A stretch of 64,000 nt of DNA from the NCBI GenBank assembly GCA_011364965.1, contig RDOB01000001.1, forward strand, positions 62,001 through 126,000, read 5' to 3'. A model generated the notes under the pieces. That model was not told where the DNA came from. It ran no database searches and worked only from the letters and a program-made list of their open reading frames with translations. Shown here piece by piece: positions 24,668 to 33,888 of the stretch. Numbering within the stretch: the first letter of the stretch is position 1; the number at the start of each line of letters is the position of its first letter. Source of the stretch: Candidatus Heimdallarchaeota archaeon (lineage in GTDB: Archaea; Asgardarchaeota; Heimdallarchaeia; Hodarchaeales; Hodarchaeaceae). Position numbers and translations under genes: made by a program.

Positions 24668-25923
24668 CCCTTTTTTTTAAAGTCCTTTGATTTCCCAGAT
24701 TTCTTTCCATAAGGCCTTTTTCGATCTTGTTTTCCTCTCTTTTTAGGCTTTTGTCGCTTTTGTCGCTTTTGCTCAAGTTGGCGCTCAGATGGTTCTGGAA
24801 ATGTAGCTTTAATCTCATTGACTCTTTTTTCTAGGTCTTGAAGGAGAGTAGGACCAATAAATTCTCCACTAAAGAAATCTACACGAGCAGCAATACTAAG
24901 TTTTCCCGCTAAAGCTCGTGCGATCTTTCCTCTTTGATGTTTTTTAGCAGAGTGCAAAAATGGGGACTGAAAAATCACACCATGTTTTGGAGGATCCTCT
25001 CCCGATTTCAAATGCCTGAATAAAGCTTTTTCTGCTCCCAAAACTTGTATTGTTCCGGAAGATGATTTCGCTAGGTTTTCTAAGCTTCCTACTAAAGCTA
25101 TTAACCTAGCACCCAACAAGCTACCTACCAAACACTGAATATTGGGTGCCACCTCTTTCATACTTTCATCTATATATTTTTCCAAACTATCTTTTATCCT
25201 AAGAATTTCGACGCCAAACGTGGCTAGCTCGGATATTGGTTTCATGTCGAAATGAGAAATACTGGCGCCTAGTGAATGTTGTGCAGCTTCTAGTATCAAG
25301 GACCTTCTTTTCTCTGAAATATGGGATAATAAATCCTCTTGTATCTCTTCTCGTGTTTGACCTTTAGTTTTAGCTAAAAGCGTGATATATTGAGAGTTAT
25401 CTCTTACTAAATCCTGAAGCTCAGGAAAATGAATACTATACCATTCTGATAATCTAGCGTATATTAAATTGAGAATTGAATTAACATCATCAATACTATT
25501 GATAGCTTGGGCTATATATATATCTCGTGCTTCAACTTGGTCTCTTAGGAGCGATCTAGTATATTCTAGAGCTTTTAACCGCATAATGGAATCATATTTC
25601 TGAGTAGGATATTTTTTCTCGCAATAATCAAGAATTGTTTTACGAAATGTAGCAAATTCACCCGTATTTGTGAATCTGACATTTTTATAGCCTATTTTCC
25701 TTAGGTAAGTGTTTAATACTTGATTATCAGATACTATCTCCTCGTTGAGGTCTGTAATCAATTCAAGTAACTTTTGATTATTATTTATAAGAAACTGCTC
25801 TAGGTTTTCGTCTTTTATTTCATCTTCCTCAAGAAATGAAATTGAACCAATGATATCAGTTTCGCTATCGTTGTTTACTTCACCAATGAAAAGCTTAGTG
25901 GCTGTTATCAGAATATATTTCAA
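24664..25923 (-). CDS. nop5: C/D-box RNP scaffold Nop5 (Nop56/58 homologue)
   Basis: The 419-residue protein has an N-terminal fibrillarin-binding domain and a coiled coil (about 120-240). The Nop domain contains PNIQCLVGSLLGARLIALVG, LAKSSSGTIQVLGAEKALFR and PKHGVIFQSP, and GKIARALAGKLSIAARVDFF follows. The C-terminal tail of about 40 residues is highly basic. It bridges fibrillarin and L7Ae on C/D guide RNAs. It overlaps flpA by four bases. Confidence 0.95.
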   Translation of the reverse strand: MKYILITATKLFIGEVNNDSETDIIGSISFLEEDEIKDENLEQFLINNNQKLLELITDLNEEIVSDNQVLNTYLRKIGYKNVRFTNTGEFATFRKTILDYCEKKYPTQKYDSIMRLKALEYTRSLLRDQVEARDIYIAQAINSIDDVNSILNLIYARLSEWYSIHFPELQDLVRDNSQYITLLAKTKGQTREEIQEDLLSHISEKRRSLILEAAQHSLGASISHFDMKPISELATFGVEILRIKDSLEKYIDESMKEVAPNIQCLVGSLLGARLIALVGSLENLAKSSSGTIQVLGAEKALFRHLKSGEDPPKHGVIFQSPFLHSAKKHQRGKIARALAGKLSIAARVDFFSGEFIGPTLLQDLEKRVNEIKATFPEPSERQLEQKRQKRQKPKKRGKQDRKRPYGKKSGKSKDFKKKG

Positions 25924-26049
25924 GTTTTAACACCTTTTTCTGAGGATCAAGCGGAATCTTGTAACCATAAAATTGTTTCTTTTTCACTTTTTATTAAAGA
26001 TAACAAATAAAAAAAAGCTTAAATTCCAAATCATTAAATTGAATTTTTA

Positions 26050-26301
26050 ATGAGTTGTTCAGAAAAGAAAAGAGGATTATTCTTGAGCAAGATTGAAGAT
26101 AACAACGGCATAGAAGGTATGAATTCGCGTCAAAAACCTATTAGTATTAAAATTCCGGATCAAATCCTAATACTTATTGATAATTTTGTACGATTAGAGA
26201 GATATGAGTCGCGATCACATTTCCTTAGAATTGCCATTGAAGAATTGCTGAAACAAGAATTGGGAACGTGGGAAAAGCTCGTGAACCAAATATCAGAATG
26301 A
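26050..26301 (+). CDS. Ribbon-helix-helix (CopG-type) DNA-binding protein
   Basis: The 83-residue protein has a ribbon-helix-helix core in its second half: the strand QKPISIKIPDQILILIDNFV, then LERYESRSHFLRIAIEELLK with the conserved SRSxFLRxAI turn. The first 28 residues are polar, and a second in-frame ATG at 26119 (MNSRQKP) could be the start. It sits five bases before the site-2 protease gene in the same orientation, so it may regulate or be functionally tied to that cluster. Confidence 0.8.
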   Translation: MSCSEKKRGLFLSKIEDNNGIEGMNSRQKPISIKIPDQILILIDNFVRLERYESRSHFLRIAIEELLKQELGTWEKLVNQISE

Positions 26302-26306
26302 TCTAA

Positions 26307-26933
26307 ATGGGATTCTACATGTTTTCGTTTTCTAAGACAGAAAGACAAGATCTACTCCTAGGAACCTTAATTTTCACCTTAGTTGAGTTATCAGTGATTG
26401 TTTATCAGTTTAATATTTTCTCCAATGTAAATATTGAATTCTTTGGATTTTTAGCACTTGTTGGAATCTCATGTATCCCTTTATTCCTATTCCATGAAAT
26501 AGCGCACAAATTGACAGCTCAGGGATATGGTTTATACTCAGAATTCAGATTAAACAAACAGTGGGCGATTTATTCTCTGTTAACAGTTTTAATCCCTTTT
26601 AAAATTATTGCACCAGGCGCAGTAATAACAACTGGAACTTTAGATAGAGATATCAATGCCCGTATCGCGATGGCTGGACCCTTAGTTAATCTACTATTAG
26701 GAGGAGTCTTTTTTATCTTGATATTTATTACAAATAGCGAGTGGAGGTTAATTTTCTTATTTACGAGTAAATTTACATTCGATATTGCCCTCTTCAACCT
26801 CCTTCCCTTTTCAATTTTAGATGGTTCAAAAATAATCATCTGGAATAAATACGTTTATTACCTTCTTATCTTCATTAGTGTTTCAATGTGGCTTTTTCAT
26901 CCATTTGGATTATTTGGGATGGTATTATTGTGA
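26307..26933 (+). CDS. Site-2 protease (M50) family membrane metalloprotease
   Basis: The 208-residue polytopic membrane protein has the zinc motif HEIAH at residues 63-67 in a hydrophobic segment. The second conserved motif NLLPFSILDG lies at about 164-173 with the metal-ligand Asp172. About five spans are predicted. M50 proteases cut substrates inside the membrane, often releasing regulators. The stop overlaps the GTG of the AN1 gene (GTGA), and a ribbon-helix-helix gene precedes it, giving a three-gene cluster. Substrate unknown. Confidence 0.85.
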   Translation: MGFYMFSFSKTERQDLLLGTLIFTLVELSVIVYQFNIFSNVNIEFFGFLALVGISCIPLFLFHEIAHKLTAQGYGLYSEFRLNKQWAIYSLLTVLIPFKIIAPGAVITTGTLDRDINARIAMAGPLVNLLLGGVFFILIFITNSEWRLIFLFTSKFTFDIALFNLLPFSILDGSKIIIWNKYVYYLLIFISVSMWLFHPFGLFGMVLL

Positions 26934-27340
26934 TAAATTTAACTGGACGTGAACGGAATGTACTCTTATTTTGTACTTTAATAACCATCGGTGCAATATT
27001 AACCAGTTTTATCCTCAGCTTCGCAGAGATAAAATTTCTCATAATTGGTACGTCCTTAACTGCTGAAATGGCCTTAATTGGATATATTTATGTCATATCT
27101 CCTATGAAATATCAATCCACATCTACAAGGTATTATAATAAAAGAATAATAAATAGAAATTCGACATTTGCTCCTAATATTACACCTCCACCTCCTGTAT
27201 CCAAAAAAACTGTTTTAAAGGGAAAATGTGATCAATGTAGTGAGCTTGTACTAATGGGATTTACCTGCTCTTATTGCCATGGTTATTTTTGCACCTTGCA
27301 TCGTCTGCCTGAAAAACATTCCTGTCCAGCACTCAGATAA
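26930..27340 (+). CDS. Membrane-anchored AN1-type zinc-finger protein
   Basis: The start is taken as the GTG at 26930, which overlaps the protease stop (GTGA), giving 136 residues. Two hydrophobic segments (about 8-28 and 33-53) are followed by a linker with PPPPP. The C-terminal AN1 finger has ligands Cys100, Cys103, Cys113, Cys116, Cys121, His124, His130 and Cys132. AN1 fingers are common in eukaryotic ubiquitin and stress proteins and occur in archaea beside membrane proteases. Translational coupling to the M50 gene suggests a shared membrane function. Confidence 0.82.
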   Translation: MINLTGRERNVLLFCTLITIGAILTSFILSFAEIKFLIIGTSLTAEMALIGYIYVISPMKYQSTSTRYYNKRIINRNSTFAPNITPPPPVSKKTVLKGKCDQCSELVLMGFTCSYCHGYFCTLHRLPEKHSCPALR

Positions 27341-28897
27341 TTATTGAGAAAAAAAAGCATGTAGTATCTCTGATATTAACAAGTTTAATATACTGAAGAT
27401 CAGGAAAACATAATAAAGAGATTGAGAGAGAAATGAACCTCCTAATCCTAGGCTACGTATAAATCCGATCAGTAAAATGAATAAATAGACTATCTCAATA
27501 AAAAATATTTTGTCTAAGGGGATTTCTTCGCGAATTTTGATCGATTGGATGGTTTTATTATCCAGTAAATGAAATTTTGGAGTTCGTACGAACTCTCCAC
27601 CTTGAAAAAAAAGACCAGTAATTGTACCGAAACCCATTCTAACAATTAAACCTGCGCCCCAAAATAGGAATAAGGGTATCAATAGTATATGCCATAGTGG
27701 TCTATTAGCTCTTACAATAGTTATCATATAAGTGATTATACCGCAAATTGTGGCTATCGAGAAAAAGATACCAAATACAAATACTGAATCAGCGCGATAT
27801 TGCGAGAAGTACAATAGAAATGAACCAGTTATTGTATTAATAAGGATCATTAAGGGAACCATATATGTAGTTAAATGTAGAATCCCTTGTACTCGTGATT
27901 TATCGTGATTTCCTGATAGAAAAAGCTTTAAGTTCTTAATAATGTTTTGGGAAAAGCCTTTAGACCATCTACTTTGCTGTATTATCCAGCATCGCAACGT
28001 TGGAGGAATCTCTTGACGGTTCGTTGCATCTCTAATGTACAGAATATCGAACCCTAACATTTGTGCCCTATAAGCAAGATCTAAATCTTCTGCTAATGTG
28101 CGTGAAGACCATCCTCCACTTTGTTCTATAACAGATTTTCTCCAGACACCTCCAGTCCCATTGAAATTCATAAAAGCATTTCTTTGTTTCCTGCCAGGTT
28201 TTTCAACAAGGAAATGTTGATCCAAACCAATAGACATTGCTTTTGTAAAGAGTGAAAAGTCCAAATTAGAGTGATCCCAACGTGCATTAACAGCTCCAAT
28301 TCTCTCATTACTCTTGAAATAATGTATGATTTGCTCCAAGAATAGTGGATTTACCTGAAAATCAGCATCAAATATCGCTATAAATTCGGAGGTGATACTT
28401 TTGATTCCATTTTCCAATGCTCCTGCTTTATATCCATCTCGATTTTCACGGTGGATAATTTCAAAATTAAATCCTTTATTTGTCAACTTAGCGACCTCAG
28501 AGGATATAATGCTAGAGGTATGATCAGTAGAATCATCAAGAACTTGAAACTTCAATAAATTTTTCGGATAAAGAAGTTTGGTTATCTCTGTAAGGGTTGA
28601 TTTTATAACTTTGGATTCATTATATACGGGAAGCTGTATAGTAACGCTGGGAAGCTCATTATCCTTGTAATGAGATTTGGCGACTGGATCTACCCAATTT
28701 CTTGACGAAATTGCTAGTAAAAGCATATTTATAGGATATGGAATAAGAATCAATCCAGAAATTATATTTAAGGATAGTAATAGATAGAAAGAACAAATAA
28801 TAATAGTTTCCACTTCATTCCTTCCATTTGAGCATGAATGGTAGCAGATTATCTCGAAGGACTCTTTCTTAAACGAAAGAATTAGGGGATTTTTCAA
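27341..28897 (-). CDS. Membrane GT2 glycosyltransferase (cellulose synthase-like)
   Basis: The 518-residue protein has an N-terminal hydrophobic segment and then a GT-A domain: ITIQLPVYNESKVIKSTL-type opening, QVLDDSTDHTS near residue 118, FIAIFDADFQVNP near 175 and TLAEDLDLAYRAQ near 267. QQSRWSKGFSQN (the QxxRW motif) lies near 310. Four or more C-terminal membrane spans follow. This is a processive-type polysaccharide synthase layout. The first about 30 codons are weak; the true start may be nearer the first membrane span. It converges on the AN1 gene with adjacent stops. Confidence 0.85.
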   Translation of the reverse strand: MKNPLILSFKKESFEIICYHSCSNGRNEVETIIICSFYLLLSLNIISGLILIPYPINMLLLAISSRNWVDPVAKSHYKDNELPSVTIQLPVYNESKVIKSTLTEITKLLYPKNLLKFQVLDDSTDHTSSIISSEVAKLTNKGFNFEIIHRENRDGYKAGALENGIKSITSEFIAIFDADFQVNPLFLEQIIHYFKSNERIGAVNARWDHSNLDFSLFTKAMSIGLDQHFLVEKPGRKQRNAFMNFNGTGGVWRKSVIEQSGGWSSRTLAEDLDLAYRAQMLGFDILYIRDATNRQEIPPTLRCWIIQQSRWSKGFSQNIIKNLKLFLSGNHDKSRVQGILHLTTYMVPLMILINTITGSFLLYFSQYRADSVFVFGIFFSIATICGIITYMITIVRANRPLWHILLIPLFLFWGAGLIVRMGFGTITGLFFQGGEFVRTPKFHLLDNKTIQSIKIREEIPLDKIFFIEIVYLFILLIGFIRSLGLGGSFLSQSLYYVFLIFSILNLLISEILHAFFSQ

Positions 28898-28953
28898 TAT
28901 TTGTTAATACCTTTTTTAAAGATAAAACGCATCCTCTTTTCTAAAAGCAAAAG

Positions 28954-30486
28954 GTGTGGATCATGAACTCAGAGAAAATTACTTCTTTAGATATGGCAAT
29001 TACTGATGTTAATTCAGAATTTTTAGGAATCAATAGACGTCTTTTAATGGAAAACGCGGGTTCAGGACTTGTACATTTAATATTAAAAATAGTTAAAGAA
29101 CAAAAAACCGAAATGAAAGATTTTAATGTTGTAATATTTGCAGGAAAAGGGGGAAATGGAGGAGATGGAATGGTAGTAGCACGTCACATTTCTAGGTATT
29201 ATTCAGTGGCTTTATATTTATTGGGGATCGCCAAAGAAATAGAAAAGCAATCAACTTTAGAGAATTGGAAAATATTAGAAAATATACAAGAATCTGTCTC
29301 TGTTCATCAGATTACTCAAGTAGAACAGGTTAAAAATTTGAATATAAAACCTAATTCCTTGATAATTGACGCTTTACTGGGAACTGGATTAAGGGGTGAA
29401 ATTCGGGAACCTTTAGCTTCGTTAATAAAAGCAATCAATGCATCAAAACGTCAAGGATCTATTGTATTGAGTATTGATACACCTTCTGGGATTGATCCAG
29501 ATTCAGGGAAATCAGCGAAAATTTTTGTGAAAGCAGATTATACAGGAGTTCTCCATAAACAAAAAATTGGATTAAAACCGGAAAACTCAGGGAAAATTCA
29601 TATTATTCCCATTGGAATTCCAAAAGAAGCTGAATTCGTAGTAGGACCAGGTGATTTGAAAGCACTAAAAAATAGATCTAATTGGTCAAAAAAAGGAGAC
29701 AATGGTAAAATTTTGGTAATTGGGGGGAATGAATTATATACTGGGGCTCCAGCATTATCTGGATTAGCAGCGATCTGTGCTGGTGCTGATCTCGTGACTT
29801 TATTTGTTCCTTCAAAGATAAGTGGTGTAATTCGTTCTTATTCTCCAGAATTGATTGTTAAAGAATTTAATGGAAATCATCTTGCACCCGAATTTATTCC
29901 TGAGAAAGAAATTACTGAAAATGACGTAATTGTTATTGGACCTGGCCTAGGCCGACAAGAAACCACGAAACAAGCGATTCATGAGATCCTAAATCTAGAA
30001 GGTATAAATGATCATACAATTATTATTGACGCGGATGCCTTAAAACTAATTAATCTATCTGAAATATCTTCCAACACTATACTCACACCTCATGCGGGAG
30101 AATTTGCATTGATGACGGGAATAAAACTTCCTCAGTCTCAAGATAGTTTTAACCATCGTTTAAAACTATTCTTGGAAATTTCTAAAGAAAATAAAGGAAT
30201 CTGGGTTTTAAAGGGACATTGGGATGTTATAACAAATGGAGTACGATTTAAAATTAATAAATCAGGAACTCCTTGGATGACACGTGGGGGAACAGGAGAC
30301 GTTTTAGCTGGATTGATTGCAGGATTAGTTTCACAATCTATCTCTCCCTTTCATGCATCATGTATAGGAACCTACATTAATGGAAGAGCTGGAGAACTAT
30401 CTGGGGAAAGATTTGGTATTAATGATTTACTAAAAAATATCCCAATTGCCATTAGAGAGAGTTTAGATTTCATTAGGAAGGATTGA
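28954..30486 (+). CDS. nnr: Bifunctional NAD(P)HX epimerase/dehydratase
   Basis: The 510-residue fusion has an N-terminal epimerase domain (LMENAGSGLVHLI near residue 32, FAGKGGNGGDGMVVARH near 63, IIDALLGTGLRGEI near 138). The C-terminal ADP/ATP-dependent dehydratase domain has GKILVIGGNELYTGAPALSG near 250, VIGPGLGRQ near 328, DADALKLI near 358 and TRGGTGDVLAGLIAGL near 447. It repairs hydrated NAD(P)H. The ORF opens with a GTG; an ATG at 28963 (MNSEKITSLD) is a good alternative. It stands alone. Confidence 0.94.
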   Translation: MWIMNSEKITSLDMAITDVNSEFLGINRRLLMENAGSGLVHLILKIVKEQKTEMKDFNVVIFAGKGGNGGDGMVVARHISRYYSVALYLLGIAKEIEKQSTLENWKILENIQESVSVHQITQVEQVKNLNIKPNSLIIDALLGTGLRGEIREPLASLIKAINASKRQGSIVLSIDTPSGIDPDSGKSAKIFVKADYTGVLHKQKIGLKPENSGKIHIIPIGIPKEAEFVVGPGDLKALKNRSNWSKKGDNGKILVIGGNELYTGAPALSGLAAICAGADLVTLFVPSKISGVIRSYSPELIVKEFNGNHLAPEFIPEKEITENDVIVIGPGLGRQETTKQAIHEILNLEGINDHTIIIDADALKLINLSEISSNTILTPHAGEFALMTGIKLPQSQDSFNHRLKLFLEISKENKGIWVLKGHWDVITNGVRFKINKSGTPWMTRGGTGDVLAGLIAGLVSQSISPFHASCIGTYINGRAGELSGERFGINDLLKNIPIAIRESLDFIRKD

Positions 30487-30503
30487 AATCATATAAAGAC
30501 GGA

Positions 30504-31097
30504 TTAATACTGAATACCAGTTACCTCAAAAGCATCGATCTCTTCCAAGATCGAATAAATTTTCTCAATCGACTGGTAAACGTACTCTTCTTTCTTTGCT
30601 CCAGTGCAAACTAACTTTCCTGATTGAAAAAGTAGTAAAACAACTTTAGGATCCTGCATACGATAGATTAATCCTGGAAATTGCTCTGGTTCGTACATTG
30701 AATGTTCTAAAAGTAGAGCAGCAAGCTCTAAGTTGATTCGTTTTCCCAACGTCCCCGATGCTACAATATTTTGGACGGTAATTGTCGCTTCATGCTTTAC
30801 ATTGTGACCTGCTTGCCTAAGTAATTCAGAAATTACCTCAACTGCTTCCTCAATCATAGGAACTGATTTAGCTCCCGTGACAACTAATTTTCCAGATGAA
30901 AATACTAAAATCGACACTTTAGGCTTTTTAATTTTCACAACTACCCCAGGAAATTGTTCGGGTATATAAGAAACTTGCACATCTCCCGGTAACCTACTTG
31001 CGGCCCTTTCTAATTTTATTTTGCATCTTAGATCAACTGAAGCTACAACATTTTGAACTTCTGCAAATAAATCTTCTCTCTCTGAATCTGTTGACAT
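30504..31097 (-). CDS. tbp: TATA-box-binding protein
   Basis: The 197-residue protein from the ATG at 31097 has the two direct repeats of the TBP saddle. Repeat 1 is around VQNVVASVDLRCKIKLERAA with PEQFPGVVVKIKKPKVSILV and FSSGKLVVTGAKS. Repeat 2 is around VQNIVASGTLGKRINLELAA with PEQFPGLIYRMQDPKVVLLL and FQSGKLVCTGAKK. An in-frame GTG at 31109 would add four residues. It is divergent from TFB across a 544-base region, placing both basal initiation factors under one control region. Confidence 0.96.
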   Translation of the reverse strand: MSTDSEREDLFAEVQNVVASVDLRCKIKLERAASRLPGDVQVSYIPEQFPGVVVKIKKPKVSILVFSSGKLVVTGAKSVPMIEEAVEVISELLRQAGHNVKHEATITVQNIVASGTLGKRINLELAALLLEHSMYEPEQFPGLIYRMQDPKVVLLLFQSGKLVCTGAKKEEYVYQSIEKIYSILEEIDAFEVTGIQY

Positions 31098-31218
31098 AAA
31101 TACCACCACGGCCTGATCTAGATTTCTTAATAATAATTAAATAATACATGGGAAGTGATTTTGGATTTTGGAACCCAGAAAACTTTAAACTCTCTATATT
31201 TTCCGTGTATTTTTATAA

Positions 31219-31240
31219 GTTTATAAAGTCGTTTATAAAG
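31219..31240. promoter_or_regulatory. Two tandem TATA-like elements between tbp and tfb
   Basis: The 10-base GTTTATAAAG occurs twice, at 31219-31228 and 31231-31240, with a 12-base period. TTTATAAA is palindromic and a good archaeal TATA core in either direction. These lie about 120-140 bases upstream of tbp and about 400 bases upstream of tfb, so they could serve a long-leader tbp transcript or act as a TBP-binding control site. Confidence 0.4.
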
Positions 31241-31328
31241 GATTTAAAATCTTTATTAAAAAAATTGCATTAAATGCCTTTTCTCATCATATTTTTCACT
31301 AGAGTCTACTCTTAGAGTAACGACTAAG

Positions 31329-31365
31329 ATATTTTGATAATATTTCTGTAGTGCTATCAAAATAT
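31329..31365. repeat. 11-bp perfect inverted repeat in the tbp-tfb control region
   Basis: ATATTTTGATA at 31329-31339 is matched by its exact reverse complement TATCAAAATAT at 31355-31365, with 15 bases between. It could be an operator for a dimeric regulator or an RNA hairpin in a tfb leader. Confidence 0.6.
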
Positions 31366-31386
31366 TGCAGGAATAAGAAAACTTAT

Positions 31387-31455
31387 AATTTCAGTTTTTT
31401 AATAAAACTCTGAATTAGCTTTAATGCCTTCTTTCTTATCAAAGAAACTGAAATT
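31387..31455. repeat. Second 11-bp inverted repeat in the tbp-tfb control region
   Basis: AATTTCAGTTT at 31387-31397 and AAACTGAAATT at 31445-31455 are perfect inverted repeats with a 47-base spacer, and the pairing continues with a G-T pair and further A-T pairs. It is unrelated in sequence to the repeat at 31329. The rest of the 544-base intergenic region is AT-rich with no open frame or tRNA. Confidence 0.55.
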
Positions 31456-31579
31456 CTAAATATTTCTCTATATAATAGGTAAAAATTGCTATTTCGAATT
31501 TTATTGAATTAGATATCTTTAGTAAGAAAGCAAATAGATTATCAAGTTCATTACATATTGAAAAGCTCCAATATACCTC

Positions 31580-31597
31580 CCATAAATACTTAAAAGC
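31580..31597 (+). promoter_or_regulatory. Probable tfb promoter (BRE/TATA)
   Basis: CATAAATACTTAAAAGC, preceded by a CCTCC stretch, lies about 45-60 bases before the tfb start and resembles an archaeal BRE-TATA box. Transcription would begin about 25 bases downstream near 31620, leaving a short leader with the GGAGGG ribosome-binding site at 31625-31630. Confidence 0.45.
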
Positions 31598-31640
31598 TTT
31601 TTCACAGAATAATTTATGAGTTCTGGAGGGCCGTTTTTCT

Positions 31641-32576
31641 TTGCCACAAGAACCTAAATGTCCCGAATGCGGTAGTGTAGATATAGTTAGTGATTTTACT
31701 AAAGGTACCTCTGTTTGCGCTTCATGTGGATTGGTTCTTGACTTTACACTTGATACTGGACCTGAATGGAGAGCTTATGATTCAAGTGAACTTCAAGAAA
31801 GGTCAAGGACTGGAAGCCCTATTACTCCTCTTAAGGCTGAAATGGGCCTTAGAACTCAAATTGGAAACATCAGAAAAGATATTTCGGGAAAAACGTTACC
31901 TTTTACGTCTCAAACAAAATATAGAAGACTTTCACGTATTGATAATAGGACAAGAAAGTCTGAAATCCGCAATCTACGATTTGCATTAAAAGAATTGAAA
32001 AGAATTAAGAGTCAACTTGAATTACCAGACGATGTTGCTGAAATGGGAGCGATGATTTATAGAAAAGCACTCAAGAAGAACCTAATCCGTGGTAGATCTA
32101 TTGATGGAATGATTGCAGCTAGTTTATATCTTGCCTGTAGGAAGAAAAAACTACCTCAAACTCTCAAAGATATTGCATCAGTTTCTAATATTTCCGCTAA
32201 AGAATTAGGACGATGTATTAGAATTATATTACAAAAATTAGACCTAAAAGTCTCACCAAGTGACTATTCTGCTCTTGTTTATCGTTTAGGTATCAACTTG
32301 CGAGTTACAATGAAAGCTCGACGTCAAGCAGTTAAAATATTAAATATAGCTCGTTCACGAGGGGCTACTGTTGGAAAAAATCCCATGAGTCTTGCTGCTG
32401 CTGCTTTATATATCTCAACTATCCAGACAGGGGAACGTAGAACTCAACAAGAAATAGCTAGTATAGCAAAAATTACTCCAGTAACAATTCGAAATCGTTT
32501 CAAAGAACTAGTTAAAATCTTAGATGCTGAATCGAAAAGAACAGGTAATGATACTTTTAGAACGTTGCTGATTTAA
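31641..32576 (+). CDS. tfb: Transcription initiation factor B
   Basis: The 311-residue protein begins at the TTG 31641, about ten bases after GGAGGG. The zinc ribbon uses Cys7, Cys10, Cys26 and Cys29 (CPECGS, CASCGLVLD). A B-reader region follows (EWRAYDSSELQERSRTG), and then two cyclin-like repeats from about 105. These contain GRSIDGMIAASLYLACRKKK and NPMSLAAAALYISTIQTGE, and the end is a helix-turn-helix (ITPVTIRNRFKELVKIL). It recruits polymerase to the TBP-TATA complex. Divergent from tbp. Confidence 0.96.
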   Translation: MPQEPKCPECGSVDIVSDFTKGTSVCASCGLVLDFTLDTGPEWRAYDSSELQERSRTGSPITPLKAEMGLRTQIGNIRKDISGKTLPFTSQTKYRRLSRIDNRTRKSEIRNLRFALKELKRIKSQLELPDDVAEMGAMIYRKALKKNLIRGRSIDGMIAASLYLACRKKKLPQTLKDIASVSNISAKELGRCIRIILQKLDLKVSPSDYSALVYRLGINLRVTMKARRQAVKILNIARSRGATVGKNPMSLAAAALYISTIQTGERRTQQEIASIAKITPVTIRNRFKELVKILDAESKRTGNDTFRTLLI

Positions 32577-32586
32577 TGATTAAATT

Positions 32587-33318
32587 CTAGGTTTCTTCGA
32601 TGGAAGCAATTCTACCATCTCTAATGTGAAATATACGACTAGATTGCCTTGCTATATTCGGATCGTGCGTTACCAAGACCAATGTCTGATTTTCAGTCCG
32701 ATTTACCTCTCTAAGTAATTTAAGAACGGATTGTCCAGTTTCTGTGTCCAAATCTCCAGTAGGTTCGTCTGCAAGTAAAATAGATGGTCGATTTGCCAAG
32801 GATCTAGCAATAGCGACTCTTTGTCTTTCTCCTCCACTCAACTCATCTGGTTTATGATCTTTCCGGTTTAACAAATCAACTTTCTCTAAAAGCTCCAATG
32901 CTCGACTAGTACGCTCATCTTTCGCTACCCCAGCAATTAACATTGGTAATTCAACATTTTCTACAGCGGTAAGAACAGGTAATAGATTATAGAATTGGAA
33001 AATGAAACCAACACTTTTTCTTCGGATTTCGGTTAATTCTTTCTCGTTCGCATTCGAAACATCGCGCCCTTCGATGAAGATTTTCCCTGAGCTTGGATAG
33101 TCGAGAGAACCAATGATATTCAAAAGAGTTGTTTTGCCACAACCAGAGGGTCCCATGATACTTACCATTTCCCCACGATTAATTGTCATATTGATACCTC
33201 TTAGGGCTTCTACTCTCACTTCACCCAAAATGTAGATTTTACGTAGGTCTACACATCTTAAAACAGCATCAGATCCACTGGTATTGGTGTTTGTCATTAT
33301 TTGATCCTCTAAGCTCAA
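32587..33318 (-). CDS. ABC transporter ATP-binding protein (MacB/LolD-like)
   Basis: The 243-residue ATPase has Walker A GPSGCGKTT near residue 55, Q-loop FIFQFYNLLP near 105, signature LSGGERQRVAIARSLA near 160 and Walker B ILLADEPTGDLD near 180. The H-switch VTHDP lies near 216. The RRKSVGFIFQFYNLLPVLTA segment is typical of the MacB/LolD lipoprotein-export or antimicrobial-peptide class. No permease gene is next to it, which is unusual; the partner must be elsewhere. Confidence 0.92.
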   Translation of the reverse strand: MSLEDQIMTNTNTSGSDAVLRCVDLRKIYILGEVRVEALRGINMTINRGEMVSIMGPSGCGKTTLLNIIGSLDYPSSGKIFIEGRDVSNANEKELTEIRRKSVGFIFQFYNLLPVLTAVENVELPMLIAGVAKDERTSRALELLEKVDLLNRKDHKPDELSGGERQRVAIARSLANRPSILLADEPTGDLDTETGQSVLKLLREVNRTENQTLVLVTHDPNIARQSSRIFHIRDGRIASIEET

Positions 33319-33397
33319 TCCAGCATATCTAAGATAGTATTTATAAATAATTAGATAGAAGTTATTCTACTGGATTAATGGTGGTGCCAAATCAAGT

Positions 33398-33850
33398 ATG
33401 TTAAATAAACTCCTAGAGAATCCTAATGTGCTTGAAATATTATCTCTACTCTGCGAACGTAATATGACATTACCAGAAATTATTTCTGTTAAAAAGGAAA
33501 TAGAAGGACAAAAAATTCTTGCTTTCCTAGGAGAATTGTCATATTACGGAATAATTTCAGTAGAAAAAGAACAGGGGAAGAAGAAGAAAGATAATGATAG
33601 TCAAAACCCGAACTCTCCTCTATTGGGAGAAAATTTCACCCCAATGTCTATATTGGAAATAAATTCTCCTTTTTTTGGGTTATCTGCGATTGAATTCACT
33701 ACTATTTGGGAAGAAGTTAATAAAGATTCTGATAAAGTAGAATTTTTAACCTCTAATCAGATAAATTTTTCTCTTTCACATGAAATTAAAGCGAAATTGA
33801 AAAATTGTGATGTTAAAGAAATTAAAGAGATTTTCACACTATCTGCATAA
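33398..33850 (+). CDS. Winged-helix-like protein of unknown function
   Basis: The 150-residue product starts with MLNKLLENPNVLEILSLLCE and continues with a helix-turn-helix-like stretch ending in LGELSYYGIISVEKEQ, the pattern of an ArsR/MarR-type winged helix (about 1-52). A lysine-rich linker and a C-terminal half with no recognised family follow. It could be a small transcription regulator. It is transcribed away from the ABC ATPase gene with an 80-base gap, so it may control that gene, but this is conjecture. Confidence 0.6.
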   Translation: MLNKLLENPNVLEILSLLCERNMTLPEIISVKKEIEGQKILAFLGELSYYGIISVEKEQGKKKKDNDSQNPNSPLLGENFTPMSILEINSPFFGLSAIEFTTIWEEVNKDSDKVEFLTSNQINFSLSHEIKAKLKNCDVKEIKEIFTLSA

Positions 33851-33888
33851 GATTTTTGAAGGTGATGTCTCCTAAAATTAAACAAAAC

